DNA of 64,000 nucleotides from contig JAJPJO010000115.1 of the NCBI GenBank assembly GCA_021324135.1, forward strand, positions 1-64,000. The letters are read 5' to 3'. The DNA comes from Pseudomonadota bacterium (GTDB taxonomy: Bacteria > Cyanobacteriota > Vampirovibrionia > Obscuribacterales > Obscuribacteraceae). This document shows positions 25,891 through 34,480 of this stretch, piece by piece (position 1 is the stretch's first letter; every line of letters begins with the position of its first letter). The translations under genes were made by a program, and so were the position numbers. The notes under the pieces were generated by a model. It saw only the letters and a list, made by a program, of their open reading frames with translations, made no database searches and had not been told where the DNA came from.

Positions 25891-28251
25891 TCATTTATTC
25901 TTTTGGGCTGGTTGGGTAGATGTGTCTGTCAGTGGATCCGGCCCCATGATCGCTTTAAAAAACGTTTTTTGCATTTCCATCATCTCAACTTGATTGCGTG
26001 GATCGCGCCATTTCTCGCGGATTTTAGGATTCTTCAGGATGCGATTGAAATGCGGATTGTCAAAATATTTTCTTATGCGCGGATTGGTTATCTTTTTTGC
26101 CTGATCTTTGCTTAAATCCCAGTTCTTCGGTTTGCTGAAAAAAGCCCGCACTTCCGGGTCCGACCAGTCCCGCCGCGCCTCAGCATGCCAGCTGTCGTCA
26201 TCCTCGACTGAGTCGTACCGATTGCTCGCAGAGTGTTCATGATGATGCCGGCCGTGCCCCCAGCGTTCTTCATGACCCCATAGTCCTTCATGGTGCCATT
26301 CATCATCATCATCATCATCTCCACTTGCTTTTGCTCTCTTGTCGGACTGCTGATCGCGCCTCTCCAGGTAGGTTCGTTTCTGCCAGCCTAGTCGATTTCC
26401 GTGGATCAATGGCACATCGGTAATTACATGAATGTTTGACTGGGATTGAAAATTCTTTATTTCAACCAGCGGGATCTTCTTGCATTCTGCTATTTGTACG
26501 GTGCTCAGGTGCGGCATCTTTCTGAGCTTTTCAAAGATTGCCGGAGTGAGATTATCGCAGTTGGTGATGTCCAGCGTTTCCAGAGCCGGCAGGTGAGAAA
26601 GCAATTCCACGCTTCTGTCCGTGATCAACGTACTGCGCAAACCCAGCTCGCGCAAACCAGTCAGCGTTTTCAACTGCTCTACGCCGGCATCGCTTATGGA
26701 ATCCGCGTCCAACCACAGTCCGTGAAGCGCTTTCATCCTGGCCACCTCAGCCATGCATTTGTCATCTACACGAGTGTTGCTCAGATCGAGATCCTCGAGG
26801 TCCTGTTTGCTGAAGAGTGAGAGGTTCGCTCCGGTAATGTCCGAGTTCACAAAGCTGATGTGCCTGCATTTAGGAAAGTGGTGCTGGAACTCTGCTACGC
26901 CATCGTCTCCAAAAGGCAAAATGACGACCACCCACTTTCGGCCGTCCTCCTCGTATTGATGAAATTTTTTGGTAATTTCGGTCAAAGGATGGGAAGGCTC
27001 TCTTTGGGAAATCGGCTTGACCACGTCATTTGGGCTCAAATCGTCAAACTTATGCACCACGAATCCGCAAATCGCGACAATAAGGGTTGTGACTGCAGCC
27101 GCAACCAGGACTGCAGATCTTAATTTTTTCCTTTTGTCCGTGGTATCGAGGGTGGTGCCATGAGATTCCGGACTGCTTCTTTGTTCCTCCAGAGGTGTTC
27201 TTAGCGAGCTCAGGTCAAGGTTAGAAAGGGTCTGGCGCAACTCCTTGCACGACTGGAATCGATCAGCGGGATTTTTGGCGATCGATTTTAGAACGATTTT
27301 GGAGAGCTCATCTGGAAATTTGAGATGACGAGTGTTTTCATTGATATCCCTGGGTTCTTCATGAACGTGCTTGGAGAGCGTGTCCAGAAACGAATCTCCC
27401 TGAAACGGCACAGCACCGGTAAGGGTTCGATACATGAGTATGCCCAGGGAATAAATGTCAGACCGCTTATCGACCGCCAGTCCATTGCATTGCTCAGGGC
27501 TCATGTACAGAGGGCTGCCGACGCGCGCACCGGTGGTGGTGAGGGACTGCTCTTCTTGTCCCATTTTGGCCAGACCGAAATCGACGAGCTTGACCTGCAT
27601 GAAGCCGCGTCCATCATCAACCAGCATTATGTTGGACGGTTTGATATCGCGGTGCAACACGCCCAGGGCATGGGCATACTGAAGTCCATCGCAAATCTGA
27701 CAAAAAATCGGGATAGCCAGTGAGGGTTCAAGAGGACCCTTGGCCCTGAGCAAATCGGACAGACTCTGCCCATCGAGAAAATCCATCACCAGATAGGGCT
27801 CACCTGAATCACCTAATCCGAAATCGAGTACATTGAGTATGTTCGGGTGACTCAGTTTGGCGGTTGTCTTTGCTTCTTTATGGAAGCGAATCATCGCCTC
27901 TGCCTGGAGGTTGGGAAGCAGGACCTTAAGGGCAACGACTCGGTCCAGGACGAGGTCTTCGGCGCGATATACCGCGCCCATCCCGCCTGCACCGATCTTC
28001 GCGATGATCTTGTAGCGCGAGCCAAACATGACGCTGGCACTGGCCGCTTGGCGGGGTCCTGCTGATTTGTCTTCGCGTGTCAGGGAAGCGTCCCAGCTTC
28101 CTGTCGAGGAACTGCGTGCAACCGATGAGGACGTTTCATGAGATGATGAATTGCTGGCGCTTGCCAATAATGTGTCGTCGAACGCGGATTTATCCTCGTC
28201 CTGTAGGCTCTTTTCGATATCCTTGCTGGTTTTGGGTTGAGGAGTGGGCAC
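25891..28251 (-). CDS. Receptor-like Ser/Thr kinase: kinase, TM helix, leucine-rich repeats, His-rich and helical-repeat tail
   Basis: A Ser-rich disordered N-terminus (1-75) precedes a PknB-type kinase at about 80-345: IGAGGMGAVYRAED, ALKVL, HRDIKPSNIML, VDFGLAKM and VGSPLYMSPEQ. One TM helix follows near 378-400 (VLVAAAVTTLIVAICGFVV), then leucine-rich repeats at about 470-610. After these come an Asp run followed by a His-rich stretch (EWHHEGLWGHEERWGHGRHH) and about 90 residues with repeated [DN]P-x-[IV]-R elements (DPEVRAFF, NPRIRKYF, NPKIREKW). All catalytic residues are present, so it should be an active kinase with an extracytoplasmic sensor part. A weak GTG start is used; residue 75 (MFGSRYK) is another possible start. 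It leads the tandem kinase operon. Confidence 0.85.
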   Translation of the reverse strand: MPTPQPKTSKDIEKSLQDEDKSAFDDTLLASASNSSSHETSSSVARSSSTGSWDASLTREDKSAGPRQAASASVMFGSRYKIIAKIGAGGMGAVYRAEDLVLDRVVALKVLLPNLQAEAMIRFHKEAKTTAKLSHPNILNVLDFGLGDSGEPYLVMDFLDGQSLSDLLRAKGPLEPSLAIPIFCQICDGLQYAHALGVLHRDIKPSNIMLVDDGRGFMQVKLVDFGLAKMGQEEQSLTTTGARVGSPLYMSPEQCNGLAVDKRSDIYSLGILMYRTLTGAVPFQGDSFLDTLSKHVHEEPRDINENTRHLKFPDELSKIVLKSIAKNPADRFQSCKELRQTLSNLDLSSLRTPLEEQRSSPESHGTTLDTTDKRKKLRSAVLVAAAVTTLIVAICGFVVHKFDDLSPNDVVKPISQREPSHPLTEITKKFHQYEEDGRKWVVVILPFGDDGVAEFQHHFPKCRHISFVNSDITGANLSLFSKQDLEDLDLSNTRVDDKCMAEVARMKALHGLWLDADSISDAGVEQLKTLTGLRELGLRSTLITDRSVELLSHLPALETLDITNCDNLTPAIFEKLRKMPHLSTVQIAECKKIPLVEIKNFQSQSNIHVITDVPLIHGNRLGWQKRTYLERRDQQSDKRAKASGDDDDDDEWHHEGLWGHEERWGHGRHHHEHSASNRYDSVEDDDSWHAEARRDWSDPEVRAFFSKPKNWDLSKDQAKKITNPRIRKYFDNPHFNRILKNPKIREKWRDPRNQVEMMEMQKTFFKAIMGPDPLTDTSTQPAQKNK

Positions 28252-28351
28252 GGGTCTTGAGCTTCTAACCAGATGGGTAAACTGGCTACCAAATGGTTAT
28301 ACCCGTTTGTGACTCTTGCTCCTCTGGAGCGGGCGTCGGCCATGGAAGCAC

Positions 28352-30166
28352 TCAGGCTGAGGGAAGGCGAAAGTAGAAGGAGCTCCCTTTGCCATTGTTG
28401 CCCTGGACCCCGATAGTGCCGCCATGACCATCGATAATCGCCTTGGAGATGGACAGTCCCAGCCCAAATCCTTTAGTTTCAGATGCCGTTCCGAGCTGCT
28501 TGAAGCGGTCGAAAATGTGCAGACGCTGTTCTTCAGGTATTCCGGGACCTTCATCTGTGACCCGTACCTCTATCCAGTCGTCTTTGGCTGTGATACCGAG
28601 TGTGATACTGCTGTTTTTCGGCGAGAATTTGATTGCGTTGGAAAGCAGATTTACCAGGACCTGCACGATTCTCTCCGCATCGGCAATGACGCGAGCATCT
28701 GTATGCGGAACCTTAAGCTCTATATTCTTCCGACGAGCTACCCCTTCGACCGCATTCAATGAACGCTCGAGTATTGACGATACCGCCTCCGGTTGCATTT
28801 GCAATTCGAGTTTTCCGGCTTCCATCCGCGCGAAATCGAGCAGGTCGACAATCAACTGGATGAGCCGCGAGAGCTCAGCCTCCGATCGCTGGACCATAGT
28901 TTGCGCCTCACCGGGCAGCTCTCCCAGCTTGCCCTCAGAAAGCAGTGCCAGCGAGCTTGCCACCGATGTTAAGGGTGTGCGCAAATCATGGCTGACCATA
29001 GCGAAGAATTCCTGCTTCATCTCCTCGACTAATTTTCGATCGGTTATATCGTGTGCGACGCAAAACATCGCTTGCTCGCTGGGCACCCAGTGCAGCGACC
29101 AAAGCATATGGCAGATAGAGCCATCCTTTTTGCGAATGCGGTTTTCGAAAGATTGATCCGAACCAGTTGCCTGAGCTTTTTTAAAACTCTCGGTAGTGCG
29201 ATCGGCATCTTCTTGCATGACCAGATTGATCAAACGCGACCCTGCTAGCTCGTCATTTGCATATCCCCAGACGTTGAGCGAAGCGAGATTTACCTTGGTG
29301 AAAACGCCGTGCTGATCGACGGAGCAGATTACATCGAGGGCATGGTCGACGATGGCTCGCTCTTTATGATTTGCCTCCTCCAGATTCCTGGCCATGGAAT
29401 GAAAAAAATGATCGAGGCGGGCAATTTCATCGCCACCAGGCAGCGGACTTCTGAGCTTCTCTCCGGCAGCAAGACGAACGGTGTTGTCGACCAGAACATC
29501 GAGCCTTCTGGTTATTCCTCCTGCCAGGACGGACACTGTCCACAATGAGAGAAAAACGTTCAATCCAACACCAATCAGCAACCATTGTTGAAACAAAGAA
29601 CGGTAGTGCTGCTCGCCGGCCGGATCGATCTGGTTGAGTTGGTATTGAGCCAGGGCATGAAGTTGACTGACCATGTCGTGGAAGGGCCCTCGAATGTTAT
29701 CGCGCCATTCCTGAACCGAAGCCATGGCGGCCAGAACCTCGCCCCGGTCAATGCTATCCTTGTAATTCTTGATGAATCTGAGAACGCCCTGCAGGTTCGG
29801 TTCGATTTTCTCAATTGTGGCTATTTGATATGGATCATCTTTAGCCAGGTTTTTTAGAGTCTGCAGTTTATCAGGTAGATTATCGACGAGCTCCTGATAA
29901 TGCGCGCTGTCTGACTTGTTTTTCGAAACATGATAGGTAATCAGCGTGTTGACCACTTCATAGAGATCGGTAAGCACGCTGTTGGTCTTTGCTGAGATCG
30001 ATCTGAAATGCGCCGCTCTGGTTGCTTCTTGTTCGGCTCCCTGAGTAATCCAGGCCAGCGAGCAAATGAAGACAAGTTCTACAAGTAGGATGGAAACTAC
30101 CAGCAGGAGCATTTTGTGAACGAGGCGCAGTTTCAATTGCATGGCTCTGTGCTGTACGCGATGCAT
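28352..30166 (-). CDS. Membrane sensor histidine kinase (HAMP-PAS-HisKA-HATPase)
   Basis: There are two TM helices (about 18-40 and 193-215) flanking a helical extracytoplasmic sensor domain. Then a HAMP linker (TRRLDVLVDNTVRLAAGEKL), a PAS domain (about 275-385, with VICSVDQHGVFTKVN and HDITDRK), and a HisKA domain with the phosphoacceptor His393 in MVSHDLRTPLTSV follow. The HATPase has its N box (LVNLLSNAIKFSPKN), DEGPGIPEEQ and GFGLGLSISKAIIDGHGG. The family autophosphorylates and signals to a response regulator. The likely partner is the divergent regulator at 30227, only 60 bases away. Either the ATG at 30166 or the one at 30142 (MQLKLRLVHK) could be the start; neither has a good ribosome-binding site. 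Confidence 0.9.
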   Translation of the reverse strand: MHRVQHRAMQLKLRLVHKMLLLVVSILLVELVFICSLAWITQGAEQEATRAAHFRSISAKTNSVLTDLYEVVNTLITYHVSKNKSDSAHYQELVDNLPDKLQTLKNLAKDDPYQIATIEKIEPNLQGVLRFIKNYKDSIDRGEVLAAMASVQEWRDNIRGPFHDMVSQLHALAQYQLNQIDPAGEQHYRSLFQQWLLIGVGLNVFLSLWTVSVLAGGITRRLDVLVDNTVRLAAGEKLRSPLPGGDEIARLDHFFHSMARNLEEANHKERAIVDHALDVICSVDQHGVFTKVNLASLNVWGYANDELAGSRLINLVMQEDADRTTESFKKAQATGSDQSFENRIRKKDGSICHMLWSLHWVPSEQAMFCVAHDITDRKLVEEMKQEFFAMVSHDLRTPLTSVASSLALLSEGKLGELPGEAQTMVQRSEAELSRLIQLIVDLLDFARMEAGKLELQMQPEAVSSILERSLNAVEGVARRKNIELKVPHTDARVIADAERIVQVLVNLLSNAIKFSPKNSSITLGITAKDDWIEVRVTDEGPGIPEEQRLHIFDRFKQLGTASETKGFGLGLSISKAIIDGHGGTIGVQGNNGKGSSFYFRLPSA

Positions 30167-30181
30167 TGTCAGGACAGGTGA

Positions 30182-30194
30182 ATTATCAGATAAT
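30182..30194. promoter_or_regulatory. Palindrome between divergent histidine kinase and response regulator
   Basis: ATTATCAGATAAT is a perfect 13-base palindrome with one central base. It sits in the 60-base gap shared by the divergent two-component genes, where both promoters must lie. It is a candidate binding site for the regulator itself, but its AT-rich content makes chance occurrence possible. Confidence 0.35.
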
Positions 30195-30226
30195 GCACTG
30201 GTTGTTGCATAGACCGGATTGTAAAA

Positions 30227-30907
30227 ATGGCAAAGATCCTGATAGTTGAGGATGATACAAGCCTTGGCGACAATTTAAAACGTTGGTTGGCATCCGAGAA
30301 CCATGTGGTTTATTTGATCGAGGACGGGCGCGAAGCGCTGGAGCACATCAAATTTTATCAATATGACGTGATCGTGCTCGATTGGACGCTCCCGGATGTC
30401 TCCGGTCTTGAGATCTTGAAGGCGTATCGCGCCGGCGGCGGCATTGCCAGAGTGATTATGCTCACCGGCAGGAGCAGGATCGAAGAGAAGGAGATCGGGT
30501 TGGATTCCGGTGCTGATGATTATTTGACCAAACCCTTTCATCCTAAGGAACTTTCCGCACGGCTGAGGGCGCTGATCAGGCGACCGACGCCCGTTGCCGA
30601 GGAGCAGCTTGTATGTGGCGATCTGACTCTCCTGGTTCACAATCGCATGCTTCTAAAGGGTGAGGATGAGATAAGCCTACTTCCATCCGAGTTCGCCTTA
30701 CTCGAATTTCTTATGAAGCATCAAGATCAAGTCTTTACGCCGGAGGCTTTGTTGAACAGAATCTGGCCGACGGAATCAGAGGTTTCGCCTCAGTCTGTGC
30801 GAACGTACATGAGCCGGTTGCGTAAGAAAATTGACACGGAAGGGCAGCCATCATTAATCCAGAACGTGCATGGTGTAGGCTATCGCATGGCATCTCGAAA
30901 GGGATGA
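30227..30907 (+). CDS. OmpR/PhoB-family response regulator
   Basis: A receiver domain spans 1-118: acidic pair ED at 8-10, phosphoacceptor Asp52 in VLDWTLPD, Thr near 80 in MLTGR, and Lys in LTKPFHP near 102. The C-terminal winged helix follows (LLPSEFALLEFLMKHQDQVF, PQSVRTYMSRLRKKID, and IQNVHGVGYRM). The domain pair is typical of transcription factors that dimerise on direct repeats after phosphorylation. At 226 residues the length is standard. It is divergent from the histidine kinase at 28352-30166 with a 60-base shared promoter region. Regulated genes are unknown; the neighbouring palindrome suggests local control. Confidence 0.93.
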   Translation: MAKILIVEDDTSLGDNLKRWLASENHVVYLIEDGREALEHIKFYQYDVIVLDWTLPDVSGLEILKAYRAGGGIARVIMLTGRSRIEEKEIGLDSGADDYLTKPFHPKELSARLRALIRRPTPVAEEQLVCGDLTLLVHNRMLLKGEDEISLLPSEFALLEFLMKHQDQVFTPEALLNRIWPTESEVSPQSVRTYMSRLRKKIDTEGQPSLIQNVHGVGYRMASRKG

Positions 30908-30938
30908 TACCGTGCGTGGTGCAAACTATATTGTCCGC

Positions 30939-32474
30939 TTATTGATGTGATGCAGCAATTGGGCTGCCATCCAGAGTATTCCCGCTGCCGGTCACTGTGC
31001 CGCCGTAGATGACAAACGGGTTATCGCTCTGGCCTTCAATGGTGTTGTTGGCGACAATGGAATCGCCATGCCAAACACCGATCCCTCCTCCGGCGTTGTC
31101 GGATATGGTGTTGTTTTCGACATCGCATTGGTCGGTGGTGGCCGAACCTCCTGTAAGTCTCAATCCGAAGCCGTTGCCACTATCTTTGATGGCACCCTGC
31201 CCGTTGCCTGCCAGCAAATTGTGAGATATTTCAACGTTGACTGTCTTCATCCGCGACGCTTCGCTTCCGCCCGGCTCGACATCAATTCCGCTCATGGGAA
31301 GTTGCTCGGCGTTCGGAACGTCGGTGTCAATTGAATCCGGCCCGCCATTGTTGAGGAAGGCGCTGTGCTCGACTTTCATTCCGTCGACGCCTTCTATGGA
31401 AAGTCCATCGCGGCGATTTCCACTGGCAACGCTATCGATAATGTTAATGTTGCTTGATCCGTAGTCGACGTCGAAGCCATCGCCGAAGTTATGATTGGAG
31501 CTTACTCCGACAATATTGACATTGGATGAAGCGATGACGTAAACGCCGTTTAAAGTTTCACCCCGGTTGCTTGGCTGATGCTGGAAACGATCGCCCTCGA
31601 GCGTGCCGCCGTAAATATTGACGTCGTGCACTCCCTTTACGTCGATGATCGCTCCGGACTCAGATGAGCTTGGTATCGCTTTTAGTACCGCCCCATCTTC
31701 CATTTGCAGTGTCACACCTGACTTCATTATGATACCGGGGTGATTCGGATCGCCGGCGTTGATCATATAAGTGCCTTTCGGAATGAATACTGTTCCACCA
31801 GGAGGGCAGGCATCGACCGCCTTTTGAATGGCCATGGTATCGTCTGTGGTTCCGTCTCCCTTCGCGCCGTATGAGGTCTTGACGTTCAGAGCATCGGCCG
31901 GCACGGGAGGAATGATTTTGTCTGCCCCCTTAAGGGCATCGCCGGCGGTGGCAGGCGTCGACGGATCGCCGGCGACAGGTTGACCAGTCCCATCTCCAGT
32001 CGAGCCGCCTGCTGCGCCTGTCCCGTCTCCTCCCGGCTGACCTTTGCCGCCACTGGTCGAACCATCATTACCGCCGTTCGGCCCCTCGCCGCCGCAACCT
32101 TTTTCATTGCCGCCGGCACCAGGCTGTGTGCCGTTCAAAAGCTGGTTTAGATCAGATACAAACAGGTTCAGTTCGGCCATGAAGAGTTCTACCTCGGCAC
32201 GTAAGAGTTGCTGCTCCAGTTTCCGGAACTCATGTTCGGATGGCGTCGTATCGTTTCTGCCCAATTGATCGGGATCGACGATTTTGAAATCGGCGAGCAT
32301 CCTTGCCACATCCGGAGAGTTAGAGGTGGACCGCTGATCATAATTGGTCTTCCATTGACTTTTATCTGCGAAGATCTCAGCAGAAAATCCTCGGCTGCTT
32401 TCTTGCTCTAATGCATGGGAACGAAACACGGCGTCGTTTGTGACGCGACAATCATGAGGGGCATGCGAGTGCAT
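30939..32474 (-). CDS. Right-handed parallel beta-helix (pectate-lyase-like) protein
   Basis: The ATG at 32474 (MHSHAPHD) is preferred because AAGGAG lies 8 bases before it; a GTG 3 codons upstream is an alternative. The N-terminal 110 residues are charged and helical (PSEHEFRKLEQQLLRAEVEL). A Gly-rich linker of about 70 residues follows. The C-terminal 300 residues start with VKTSYGAKGDGTTDDTMAIQ, the opening motif of the Pectate_lyase_3 family, and continue in beta-helix rungs rich in Asn and Gly (SSNVNIVGVSSNHNFGDGFD). Enzymes of this fold cleave or epimerise polysaccharides. No signal peptide is visible, so export would need another route. The substrate is unknown. Confidence 0.75.
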   Translation of the reverse strand: MHSHAPHDCRVTNDAVFRSHALEQESSRGFSAEIFADKSQWKTNYDQRSTSNSPDVARMLADFKIVDPDQLGRNDTTPSEHEFRKLEQQLLRAEVELFMAELNLFVSDLNQLLNGTQPGAGGNEKGCGGEGPNGGNDGSTSGGKGQPGGDGTGAAGGSTGDGTGQPVAGDPSTPATAGDALKGADKIIPPVPADALNVKTSYGAKGDGTTDDTMAIQKAVDACPPGGTVFIPKGTYMINAGDPNHPGIIMKSGVTLQMEDGAVLKAIPSSSESGAIIDVKGVHDVNIYGGTLEGDRFQHQPSNRGETLNGVYVIASSNVNIVGVSSNHNFGDGFDVDYGSSNINIIDSVASGNRRDGLSIEGVDGMKVEHSAFLNNGGPDSIDTDVPNAEQLPMSGIDVEPGGSEASRMKTVNVEISHNLLAGNGQGAIKDSGNGFGLRLTGGSATTDQCDVENNTISDNAGGGIGVWHGDSIVANNTIEGQSDNPFVIYGGTVTGSGNTLDGSPIAASHQ

Positions 32475-32626
32475 GGGCGACACTCCTTGATTAATCGATA
32501 ATGCGAATTTTGGTAAGGGCTAAGATTTGCTCAACCGAGCAGTTCTGAGCATGGTCAGCGGTCGGGTGCAGTGATGGCAAAGAGTGTAACAAGAGTTTGT
32601 TGCAAAGTCGCAACATCGCTGTCCGA

Positions 32627-33244
32627 TCAATCTTTATGCATGCCAAATTCGCAGAAGCGGATCATCCGCTCAGCGGCTTCCTCGGGCGTCCAATCCTGCG
32701 GATCGGCATAGCGTTTGCGAATTTCGTTTTGCCGTGTAAGAAAGCAAACGATCAAACTCAACATGAATTCAAAATTCCATTGCAGATCTGATTCGGTTGC
32801 AGAGGGCATGCAAAGACGAAAGGCGTCAATGAAACGCCGGCGGCAATGTGCGAAGTGTTTATCTACAATTGAGAAAATCGGCTCCGGCTCTGTTTGAAGA
32901 CGGCCTAAGAAAAGTGGAAGCGTCCTGGCTGATTTGCCTTTTGACTTTATGAGGGTGAGCGGCGGCAAGTAGAAAGCTTCCAGCATTAACTTCAAATCGT
33001 GCGATGCTTGCACTTCATCAAGCTTGCGAAGCTGCGCATCGACGACCGGCACTGCAAATCGCTCGATGACGGCATTGAGGAGCTCTTCCTTATTGCCGAA
33101 ATGATAGGCGACCGCGGCAATGTTTACTTTCGCGTCTTTGATAATTCCACGCAAAGAAGTTCCAGCGAATCCATAAATAGCAAAGTGATGCTCAGCCGCA
33201 TCAAGAATTTGTTGTTTTGTCGCTGCTGCATTCCGCGATTTCAT
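32627..33244 (-). CDS. TetR-family transcriptional repressor
   Basis: The N-terminal 60 residues are a TetR helix-turn-helix (TKQQILDAAEHHFAIYGFAG, SLRGIIKDAKVNIAAVAYHF, and GNKEELLNAVIERF). The C-terminal helical domain (YLPPLTLIKSKGKSARTLP and beyond) is the ligand-binding and dimerisation part. At 205 residues the length is typical. It is divergent from an O-methyltransferase, with overlapping promoters and a 16-base palindrome at 33292-33307, so it most likely represses that gene and perhaps itself, and is released by an unknown small ligand. The predicted minus-strand promoter would start RNA only about 3 bases before the ATG, which would make the mRNA almost leaderless. Confidence 0.9.
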   Translation of the reverse strand: MKSRNAAATKQQILDAAEHHFAIYGFAGTSLRGIIKDAKVNIAAVAYHFGNKEELLNAVIERFAVPVVDAQLRKLDEVQASHDLKLMLEAFYLPPLTLIKSKGKSARTLPLFLGRLQTEPEPIFSIVDKHFAHCRRRFIDAFRLCMPSATESDLQWNFEFMLSLIVCFLTRQNEIRKRYADPQDWTPEEAAERMIRFCEFGMHKD

Positions 33245-33253
33245 ACTTGCAAC

Positions 33254-33282
33254 AGATTAGCTTGACGGTTGAGCCGGGTCAA
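33254..33282 (-). promoter_or_regulatory. Predicted sigma-70 promoter of tetR gene
   Basis: On the minus strand, TTGACC (33282-33277) and TAATCT (33259-33254) are separated by 17 bases, close to the sigma-70 consensus. They point to the TetR gene whose ATG is at 33244. Transcription would begin about 3 bases before the start codon. Confidence 0.55.
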
Positions 33283-33291
33283 GCGTATGAT
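33262..33291 (+). promoter_or_regulatory. Predicted sigma-70 promoter of the O-methyltransferase gene
   Basis: TTGACG (33262-33267) and TATGAT (33286-33291), with an 18-base spacer, fit the sigma-70 consensus and face the methyltransferase gene. The -35 and spacer overlap the divergent tetR promoter. The operator-like palindrome starts directly after the -10 hexamer. Confidence 0.6.
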
Positions 33292-33307
33292 TCAATCATA
33301 TGATTGA
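33292..33307. promoter_or_regulatory. Probable TetR operator
   Basis: TCAATCATATGATTGA is a perfect 16-base palindrome. It directly follows the predicted -10 of the methyltransferase promoter and covers its expected transcription start, a classic place for TetR repression. The adjacent divergent TetR gene makes it the obvious binder. Confidence 0.65.
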
Positions 33308-33367
33308 CTAAAATTCGTGAAGTCCCTACAGTTGGGGCTTAGAATTTTTGCGTTTACGGAGTATGCA

Positions 33368-34420
33368 ATGAGAATTAAAGACAAGAACAGAGGCCGCATA
33401 GTTGATCAGGCAGATATAAATCTGGAAGCGCGATATCGTCTGAACGATATTTTCTCGACTGCCTGGCTGGGTTACGCACTGAGTGCGGTGGCACAGCTCT
33501 CGATTGCCGATCTGATCACCGAAGAGCCAAGATCATTTAAAGAGATTGCAGCTAAAGCGGGATTACATGCACCTTCGCTTTATCGCGTTTTGCGAGCCGC
33601 TGCAGCCAATGGAATTTTCGTCGAACATCCTGTCGGCTCATTTTCACACAATGACGTTTCATCCCTATTGAAAGGAAATCATCCATTTAGCTGGAGAGGC
33701 ATGGCGATAATGTGGAACCATCCTTCATGTCTGCGGGGCTGGAGCGTTTTTTCCGAAAGCATCAAAGACGGACGATCGGGGATCGAGCATGCATTCGGCA
33801 AAAGATTATATGAGCATCTGGCGGAGACACCCGGAGCAACAAAGGCATTCTCCGATGCTATGGTAAGCAACTCGGCGCACACATCCGGATCAATAGCCAG
33901 GCAATTTCCCTTTCAGGACTACGAGTTGATCATGGATCTAGGTGGTGGCGTGGGAACTCTGCTCTGTGCAATTCTGCAGGAGCACCCACACTTGCGCGGT
34001 GTAATTTACGAAATCGAAGAACTGCTGCAACCTGCGCAATACAACATTGATTCGTGCAATTTAACCGGCAGAGCGCGCACCGAGGCTGGAAACTTTTTGA
34101 AAAAAGTTCCGCCCGGCCCAGATCTTTATATGATCAAGAACTCGCTATGGAACTGGCAGGACGACGATTGTCGTCATATACTCAGCAATGTACGAGAGGC
34201 TTCTCAGGCGTCTAAAGGGCAATTGTTGATCATTGAATATGTGATTGATAATGAGAATGCTCCATGGTCAACGCTATACGATCTGCAAATTCTAAACATG
34301 CCCGGTGGACGCGCGCGAACCATGTCCGAGTATGAGAAGCTTCTATGCCAGAGCGGTTTTGCGATCGATTCCGTCGAGCTGGTAGAGGACCAGACTCTGG
34401 TTCTCTGTGTGCCTGTTTAA
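33368..34420 (+). CDS. SAM-dependent O-methyltransferase (family 2 type)
   Basis: The ATG at 33368 has GGAG 6 bases upstream and is preferred over the earlier GTG at 33317. The N-terminal third is a winged-helix dimerisation domain (YALSAVAQLSIADLITEEP, AAKAGLHAPSLYRVLRAAAA). The C-terminal domain has the SAM motif LIMDLGGGVGTLL, an acidic end of strand 2 (VIYEIEE), then KNSLWNWQDDDCRHIL, with the family His/Trp region. The layout matches plant caffeate/flavonoid O-methyltransferases and bacterial antibiotic or carotenoid O-methyltransferases. The substrate is a small hydroxylated, probably aromatic, molecule that cannot be specified. Control by the divergent TetR regulator suggests the enzyme modifies or detoxifies its inducer. 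Confidence 0.85.
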   Translation: MRIKDKNRGRIVDQADINLEARYRLNDIFSTAWLGYALSAVAQLSIADLITEEPRSFKEIAAKAGLHAPSLYRVLRAAAANGIFVEHPVGSFSHNDVSSLLKGNHPFSWRGMAIMWNHPSCLRGWSVFSESIKDGRSGIEHAFGKRLYEHLAETPGATKAFSDAMVSNSAHTSGSIARQFPFQDYELIMDLGGGVGTLLCAILQEHPHLRGVIYEIEELLQPAQYNIDSCNLTGRARTEAGNFLKKVPPGPDLYMIKNSLWNWQDDDCRHILSNVREASQASKGQLLIIEYVIDNENAPWSTLYDLQILNMPGGRARTMSEYEKLLCQSGFAIDSVELVEDQTLVLCVPV

Positions 34421-34480
34421 GCTTATCGACTGAATTGAACACCTCAGTGCTAGAATTTTCACTGATTCAAGAGCAGAAAT

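Noticed and set aside
26295-26330. CAT trinucleotide run
   Set aside because: It encodes the Asp run and neighbouring residues of the receptor kinase on the minus strand; it is a coding simple repeat, not a CRISPR or regulatory array.
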